Shown here piece by piece: positions 5,868 through 9,710 of a DNA stretch of 9,710 nucleotides; within the stretch, counting starts at the first letter, position 1; the number at the start of each line of letters is the position of its first letter. A program made the translations under genes and the position numbers. The notes beneath the pieces were generated by a model, which saw only the letters and a program-made list of their open reading frames with translations, was not told the DNA's origin and made no database searches. The stretch covers positions 1 to 9,710 of the forward strand of contig CANJEF010000030.1 in assembly GCA_947472965.1 (NCBI GenBank), in the 5' to 3' direction. Source of the DNA: Sphingobacteriales bacterium (GTDB lineage: Bacteria; Bacteroidota; Bacteroidia; Chitinophagales; Chitinophagaceae).

Positions 5868-7018
5868 ATAGTCAGTGCAGTAAGTCTTCTAGTTGCTTCA
5901 GTGATTGTCTCTTCTTTTTTTGCGAAGCAGAAACGCAACACCTTGTCATCTTTCCCGTCGTTATAAAACGCTGAAACAGGGATGGTTGCTACGCCGGCTT
6001 TTTTCGTTAGCTCCAAGGCAAAATCCTTTGCAGGCAACCCTGAAATTTTCTCATAGGTTCCACAAATGAAATAACTTCCAAAGGACGGCAGCAAAGAGAA
6101 TGAGGTTTCTTTCATGCAGTCAATAAAAAAATCACGCTTCTTTTGCAACACGGGTCCGATGGACTGATATGCTTCTTGATTTTTAAGATGCTCGGCGAGG
6201 GCAACCTGTGTTGGTGTAAAGCAACAAAATGAATTGAACTGATGCGTTTTTCGGAATTCGGCAGTGAGGTTTGCAGGCGCAATGCAATAGCCAAGTTTCC
6301 AGCCCGTACAATTGTATACCTTGCCAAAAGAAAAACACACAAAACTTCTTTCAAAAAGTTCCGGATATTTTAAAACGCTGTTGTGTTTTTTTCCTTCAAA
6401 GATTAGGTGTTCATATACTTCATCACTGATAAGATATATTGAAGTGCCTTTTAGAATGGATGAAAGCATAATCATATCCTCATGTGAGAGCACCTTTCCT
6501 GTTGGGTTGTGCGGACTGTTAATAATGATCGCCTTGGTTTTTTTATTGATTGCTTTTTTTACCCGTTCCCAATCAATGGTAAAGTCAGGGTAAGCAAGTG
6601 GAATGGGAATCGGCTTAGCTCCATTTACAATGATGTTTGGGATATAGCTGTCGTATGCAGGTTCGAATAAAATCACCTCATCCCCTGCTTCGAGAATTGT
6701 AGTAAATGCATTGTAGATGGCGTATGTTCCACCCGGTGTGATGGTAATTTCATCATTTGCTGAAATGGTTTCACCATAGGTTAATTCTATTTTGTTTGCA
6801 ATGGCATCACGAAGTGGCATATATCCTGCCATGGGTGAATACTGATTGTGTCCATCAGCAAGTGCTTTTTGTGCAAGTGCTGAAAGTTTTTCATCCATTG
6901 GAAAATCGGGGAAACCCTGCCCCAGATTAATTGCATTGTGTTCAACAGCCCAGGCACTCATGGTAGTGAAAATACTGGTTCCCTTATTTGGAAGTTTGGA
7001 TTTGAAATTTAGAATCAT
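5864..7018 (-). CDS. PLP-dependent class I/II aminotransferase, YbdL-like methionine aminotransferase
   Basis: A full-length fold-type I aminotransferase of 384 residues, cytoplasmic. Visible motifs are INLGQGFPDF (30-39), NQYSPMAGYMPLRDAI (58-73), the NSPHNPTG block (168-174, N171), ISDEVYEH (197-204, with D199 and Y202 for the pyridine ring), the PLP lysine K233 in SFGKVYNCTGWKLGY (230-244), and the substrate-carboxylate arginine R362 in LRFCFAKKE. The SKLP...GT.IFT.MS start and the CFAKKE ending resemble E. coli YbdL, which prefers methionine and some aromatic amino acids with 2-oxo acids. Many Bacteroidota keep such a gene for methionine salvage or general transamination. It is the last gene of the kdsD-manC run (18-nt gap), and its stop codon overlaps that of the dsrE-like gene. 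Kynurenine aminotransferase is the main alternative. Confidence 0.88.
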   Translation of the reverse strand: MILNFKSKLPNKGTSIFTTMSAWAVEHNAINLGQGFPDFPMDEKLSALAQKALADGHNQYSPMAGYMPLRDAIANKIELTYGETISANDEITITPGGTYAIYNAFTTILEAGDEVILFEPAYDSYIPNIIVNGAKPIPIPLAYPDFTIDWERVKKAINKKTKAIIINSPHNPTGKVLSHEDMIMLSSILKGTSIYLISDEVYEHLIFEGKKHNSVLKYPELFERSFVCFSFGKVYNCTGWKLGYCIAPANLTAEFRKTHQFNSFCCFTPTQVALAEHLKNQEAYQSIGPVLQKKRDFFIDCMKETSFSLLPSFGSYFICGTYEKISGLPAKDFALELTKKAGVATIPVSAFYNDGKDDKVLRFCFAKKEETITEATRRLTALTI

Positions 7019-7036
7019 ACACGAATTGTATCAGTT

Positions 7037-8122
7037 TCAAAGAAACTTATCGCCTTTATTTCTTTTTACTTCTGCAAGATATTGTTTGATTTCCTGTTCT
7101 TTTTCCTTTTTACAAATCAATAAAACATCATTGGTATCAACAATGATATAGTCGTCCATACCCTGTAACAGAACAAGCTTATGGTCTGGAACATGCACCA
7201 TGTTTCTGGTGGCATCAATAACCATTACATCGCTTCCTGCCACTGCATTTCCCAGATAGTCTTTTTCCATGTTGTCGTGAGCTGAATTCCATGTACCCAG
7301 ATCGCTCCAGCCAAATGAGGATGGGATGATATAAACGTTATCGGCCTTTTCCATGATGCCGTAGTCGATGGAAATATTTGTACACTGTGGATAGATTTTA
7401 TCTATTGCTTCTTTTTCCTTTTCTGTATTGAACTGATTTCTTTCTGCTTCAAAAAACTCGGCAATCTCTGGAAGGTGTTTTTCAAATGCTTTGATGATGT
7501 TATTGACTTCCCAAACAAAAATACCAGCATTCCAAAGGAATTCACCACTTGATACAAATGTCTTGGCCAGTTCATGATCGGGCTTTTCTGTAAATGTTTT
7601 AACCTTGAACACGTTGTCGCTTACCGGTTGTTGATCAAATTGTATGTAACCATATCCCGTATTGGGATGACTCGGTTTAACGCCCAGGGTTATCAATGCC
7701 TTATGCGCTGCAACAAAGCTCATCGCCTCCAAACATACTTTTGTAAAGCCCGTTTCGTCTAAAATAAGGTGATCTGAAGGTGCACAAATCAAAACACCAT
7801 TTTTATTTAATTCACGCAGCTTGTATGAAATGTAGGCTATGCAAGTGGCTGTATTTTTTCTAGAGGGTTCTGCAACTATATTTTTTGATGGAAAACCCGG
7901 GATCTGTTCTTTTACAATTGAAACATATTCCTCTGATGTTACGATGAAAATATTTTCTTCAGGAATAAACTTCTTGAATCGATTGTGGGTTTCCTGTAAC
8001 AATGTTTTTCCAGTATGAAGAATATCCAAAAACTGTTTCGGATACGCAACACGGCTCATCGGCCAAAAGCGGCTTCCAATTCCGCCAGCCATAATTGCCA
8101 CATAGTGATTCTTGTTCATCAT
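7037..8122 (-). CDS. manC: Mannose-1-phosphate guanylyltransferase (GDP-mannose synthesis)
   Basis: A protein of 361 residues, the size of the single-domain enzymes that lack the C-terminal phosphomannose isomerase domain. The nucleotidyltransferase signature is intact: AGGIGSRFWPMSR (12-24) and PKQF (28-31), then APSDH (114-118), PNTGYGYIQ (153-161), TEKP (178-181), WNAGIF (197-202) and SIDYGIME (251-258), and SFGWSDLGTW (269-278). It makes GDP-mannose from mannose 1-phosphate and GTP for envelope polysaccharide and glycoprotein sugars, in the cytoplasm. Two consecutive ATGs (8122 and 8119) could both serve as start, and the first is used here. It starts 10 nt after the kdsD stop codon and ends 18 nt before the aminotransferase, so the three are probably co-transcribed. 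Confidence 0.95.
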   Translation of the reverse strand: MMNKNHYVAIMAGGIGSRFWPMSRVAYPKQFLDILHTGKTLLQETHNRFKKFIPEENIFIVTSEEYVSIVKEQIPGFPSKNIVAEPSRKNTATCIAYISYKLRELNKNGVLICAPSDHLILDETGFTKVCLEAMSFVAAHKALITLGVKPSHPNTGYGYIQFDQQPVSDNVFKVKTFTEKPDHELAKTFVSSGEFLWNAGIFVWEVNNIIKAFEKHLPEIAEFFEAERNQFNTEKEKEAIDKIYPQCTNISIDYGIMEKADNVYIIPSSFGWSDLGTWNSAHDNMEKDYLGNAVAGSDVMVIDATRNMVHVPDHKLVLLQGMDDYIIVDTNDVLLICKKEKEQEIKQYLAEVKRNKGDKFL

Positions 8123-8132
8123 AAAGAATAAG

Positions 8133-9098
8133 TTAAATGATGCCTTCCCTAATTAGGTCATGCAAATGAATGACTCCCGCATAGTTCCCCATATTGGTTA
8201 CTATAAGTTGACTGATGTTGTTGCTGCTCATCATTTCCAATGCTTCTACTGCCAGCGCCTCTGCTTCAATGGTTTTGGGTGACGTGCTCATGATGTCTTT
8301 TGCCTTGGTATTTTCCATGGTGCCTCCCTTTTCCAGCATCCTCCTTAAGTCACCATCAGTTATCACACCGGAAAGGGTTCCTTCTTCGTTCAATACGGCA
8401 GTTAGACCAAGTCGCTTCTTGGTAATTTCCAGAATTACTTCCTTGAGTCCGCTTTCCTCCTTTACAACAGGTCGTTCATTTTGTTTACTCAAATCAATTA
8501 CCTGCAGGTATAATTTTTTTCCCAAGGCCCCTCCAGGATGGTATTTTGCAAAATCTTTCGAACTGAAACTTTTAATTTCCATCAGAGAAACGGCCAATGC
8601 ATCGCCCATGGCCATTTGGGCGGTGGTACTTGAAGTAGGGGCCAGGTTATTGGGACAAGCTTCTTTGCTTACCGTGGTATTGAGAACGTAGTGGGCTTCT
8701 TTTGCCAAGTCAGACGACAAGTTCCCAACCATCGCAATGAGGGGATTGCCAATTTTTTTCAAAAGGGTTACGAGTAGCTTTATTTCAGGACTTTCTCCGC
8801 TTTTTGAAATGATCAGAATTACATCCTCCTCTTGAATCATGCCTAAATCGCCATGGATGGCATCAGCGGCATGCATAAACATGGACGGGGTTCCGGTGCT
8901 ATTCAGCGTAGCAACAATTTTTTGGCCGATAATGGCGCTTTTACCAATTCCACTCACCACCAAGCGCCCCTTCATTTTATCTAAAAGGTTTACCACTTCT
9001 TCAAAACCTTCGTCTATATAAGCTTGAAGCTGCATGATGGAGTTTGCCTCCATCAAAAGGGTATTTTTTGCAATGTCCTGAATGGATCTTTTTTGCAT
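8133..9098 (-). CDS. kdsD: D-arabinose 5-phosphate isomerase, KdsD/KpsF/GutQ family
   Basis: A protein of 321 residues with an N-terminal SIS domain (about 30-175) and two C-terminal CBS domains (about 205-321). The enzyme converts ribulose 5-phosphate to arabinose 5-phosphate, the first step of Kdo synthesis for lipopolysaccharide. The catalytic set K53 (SGIGKS), E105 (SGESPE), E146 (KEACPNNLAPTSSTT) and H187 (YHPGGALGKKL) has the spacing of E. coli KdsD K59, E111, E152 and H193 with a constant shift of six. The CBS repeats show VITDGDLRRML (245-255) and VIHLHDLI (309-316), and may sense a nucleotide or sugar ligand. It is the first gene of the leftward run, divergent from recQ. No ATG in frame lies closer than the start at 9098 that would keep the N-terminal helix. 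Confidence 0.95.
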   Translation of the reverse strand: MQKRSIQDIAKNTLLMEANSIMQLQAYIDEGFEEVVNLLDKMKGRLVVSGIGKSAIIGQKIVATLNSTGTPSMFMHAADAIHGDLGMIQEEDVILIISKSGESPEIKLLVTLLKKIGNPLIAMVGNLSSDLAKEAHYVLNTTVSKEACPNNLAPTSSTTAQMAMGDALAVSLMEIKSFSSKDFAKYHPGGALGKKLYLQVIDLSKQNERPVVKEESGLKEVILEITKKRLGLTAVLNEEGTLSGVITDGDLRRMLEKGGTMENTKAKDIMSTSPKTIEAEALAVEALEMMSSNNISQLIVTNMGNYAGVIHLHDLIREGII

Positions 9099-9111
9099 GA
9101 ATGATTTTACA

Positions 9112-9128
9112 AAACCAGGTCCTGGTTT
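9112..9128. promoter_or_regulatory. Perfect 17-nt palindrome AAACCAGG-T-CCTGGTTT in the kdsD leader
   Basis: Two 8-base arms are exact reverse complements around a single central T. The element lies 14-30 nt upstream of the kdsD ATG and just downstream of the predicted transcription start. It could be an operator for a dimeric repressor. Transcribed into RNA it could fold into a short 5' hairpin with about seven base pairs and a three-base loop. No poly-T tract follows, so it does not look like a terminator. The symmetry is certain and the function is unknown. Confidence 0.5.
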
Positions 9129-9135
9129 AGCAATG

Positions 9136-9143
9136 CAAAAGTA
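9136..9143 (-). promoter_or_regulatory. Predicted -7 promoter box for the kdsD-manC-aminotransferase run
   Basis: On the minus strand this reads TACTTTTG, an exact fit to the Bacteroidota -7 consensus TAnnTTTG. It ends 38 nt upstream of the kdsD ATG, so transcription would start near 9131-9133, directly before the 17-nt palindrome. The expected -33 box is poor: TTCC instead of TTTG at the right distance. An imperfect inverted repeat (9158-9164 with 9172-9177) overlaps that -33 area. Confidence 0.5.
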
Positions 9144-9274
9144 CCATAAATATTCATCTGGGCGGAATTCACGCCAGGAATGGCTGTTGATAAGACCATT
9201 TATAACCTTTCGTTAATGTTTCCAGCCGATAGATTGGCGGGGTTGAAATATGAGGAAAATTGGGTTTTTTTATT

Positions 9275-9282
9275 TAAATTTG
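9275..9282 (+). promoter_or_regulatory. Possible -7 promoter box for recQ
   Basis: The plus-strand bases TAAATTTG match TAnnTTTG exactly. TTG triplets upstream are at 9243-9245 and 9260-9262, both at the wrong distance for a standard -33 box (29 and 12 bases instead of about 19). A transcript from here would start near 9288 and carry the hairpin at 9302-9319 in a leader of about 66 nt. Confidence 0.3.
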
Positions 9283-9301
9283 AATGGATTCATTAAAAAA
9301 C

Positions 9302-9323
9302 ACCCTCTTTTTGCAGGGTTTTT
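9302..9323. terminator. Terminator-like hairpin upstream of recQ (both orientations carry a T-run)
   Basis: ACCCT (9302-9306) pairs with AGGGT (9315-9319) around the 8-base loop CTTTTTGC. A-rich bases before and T-rich bases after extend the stem by about four A:T pairs with one bulged C, so a T-run follows the stem on either strand. No gene on either strand ends here, because kdsD and recQ diverge from this spacer. It may be an attenuator in the recQ leader, a guard against read-through, or the end of an unrecognised small RNA. The core stem is only five pairs, so strength is uncertain. Confidence 0.45.
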
Positions 9324-9353
9324 ATACTTTTTTCAAGTTTCAGTTATCTTTTC

Positions 9354-9710
9354 ATGGCTTCTTCAAAATCATCGTTAAAATCATCGGACAAAACTGCCAA
9401 AAAAGGGGTTAAGGTCAAATCAACTGTCGACCTTTTGGGTCCACTAAAGGAATATTTTGGTTTCGACTCGTTCAGGGATACCCAAGAGACTATCATCCAT
9501 AATCTTTTGGACGGGAATGATATATTTGTGATCATGCCTACTGGGGGTGGCAAAAGCCTCTGTTACCAACTTCCTGCACTTGCCAGCGAAGGATGTGCGA
9601 TTGTGGTTTCTCCACTGATAGCCTTGATGAAAAATCAGGTGGACCTGGTTAGGGGTTATAGCAGCAACGACAATGTAGCCCATTTTCTAAACTCAACCTT
9701 GAACAAGAAA
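9354..9710 (+). CDS. recQ: ATP-dependent DNA helicase RecQ, N-terminal part, cut off by window
   Basis: The first 119 codons run from ATG 9354 to the window end with no stop. After a Ser/Lys-rich, probably flexible extension (1-24) come the superfamily 2 helicase motifs in RecQ form: motif 0 [10 protein letters not shown] (35-44, with the adenine-sensing Q44), Walker [17 protein letters not shown] (61-76, with K67) and motif Ia [13 protein letters not shown] (84-96). RecQ unwinds DNA 3' to 5' in recombination repair and restart of stalled forks. The DEAH box, zinc-binding region and HRDC domain would lie to the right of the window. It is divergent from kdsD and has a terminator-like hairpin 31 nt before the start. 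No Shine-Dalgarno sequence is seen. Confidence 0.95.
   Translation, partial: MASSKSSLKSSDKTAKKGVKVKSTVDLLGPLKEYFGFDSFRDTQETIIHNLLDGNDIFVIMPTGGGKSLCYQLPALASEGCAIVVSPLIALMKNQVDLVRGYSSNDNVAHFLNSTLNKK

Noticed and set aside
5864..7018. Methionine aminotransferase as a functional part of the sulfur operon
   Set aside because: It is on the far side of a convergent junction and is spaced as the last gene of the kdsD-manC run. A shared sulfur theme alone is not evidence of linkage.
8215..8691. Plus-strand open frame of 158 codons
   Set aside because: It lies wholly opposite kdsD, whose SIS and CBS motifs are unmistakable. The translated frame is Ser-rich and has no recognisable domain.
9225..9238. 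Inverted repeat GCCGAT-AG-ATTGGC in the kdsD-recQ spacer
   Set aside because: Short and imperfect (one G:T pair), with a two-base centre. It is within what chance would give in such a spacer.
9344..9683. Minus-strand open frames (69 and 79 codons) opposite recQ
   Set aside because: They are antisense to the conserved RecQ motifs 0, I and Ia and have no domain signal.

Overview
The window looks like a chromosomal segment of a Bacteroidota species, possibly related to Chitinophagaceae. The evidence is AT-rich spacers, starts without clear Shine-Dalgarno sequences, and TAnnTTTG-type -7 boxes. Protein sequences also fit that phylum, but the placement is an inference from style and no search was run. 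Nine genes are visible. Seven are complete, and two run off the window: the soxB-like gene on the left and recQ on the right. There are no RNA genes, insertion sequences or CRISPR arrays that I can support, and no gene-free stretch longer than about 255 bases.

Region 1 (1-5302, minus strand) is a five-gene inorganic-sulfur oxidation operon. In transcription order it encodes a TauE/SafE membrane exporter, a three-domain persulfide dioxygenase-rhodanese of CstB architecture, a stand-alone rhodanese, a membrane-anchored diheme cytochrome c of the TsdA (thiosulfate dehydrogenase) family, and a Tat-exported SoxB-family hydrolase. Divergent from it (5457-5867, plus strand) is a small Sec-exported DsrE-like protein with one cysteine in the mature part. 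The spacer between them carries a perfect GTGAC-CGAT-GTCAC palindrome resembling a CRP/FNR-family site.

Inferred logic of region 1: cytoplasmic persulfides are oxidised by the dioxygenase and shuffled by the rhodaneses to sulfite or thiosulfate, and TauE exports the product. In the periplasm the TsdA-like cytochrome oxidises thiosulfate, and the SoxB-like enzyme would release sulfate from a carrier-bound intermediate. No SoxXA, SoxYZ or SoxCD gene lies in the window. The secreted DsrE-like protein is therefore a candidate sulfur carrier, although Sox genes could lie just left of position 1.

Region 2 (5864-9098, minus strand) is a tight three-gene run: kdsD (D-arabinose 5-phosphate isomerase, for Kdo), manC (mannose-1-phosphate guanylyltransferase, for GDP-mannose) and a YbdL-like methionine aminotransferase. 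The first two supply envelope polysaccharide precursors. The aminotransferase converges on the dsrE-like gene, and the two stop codons overlap in a TTAA. Region 3 (9099-9710) is a divergent spacer with a kdsD promoter and palindrome plus a terminator-like hairpin in front of recQ, followed by the first 119 codons of a RecQ helicase.
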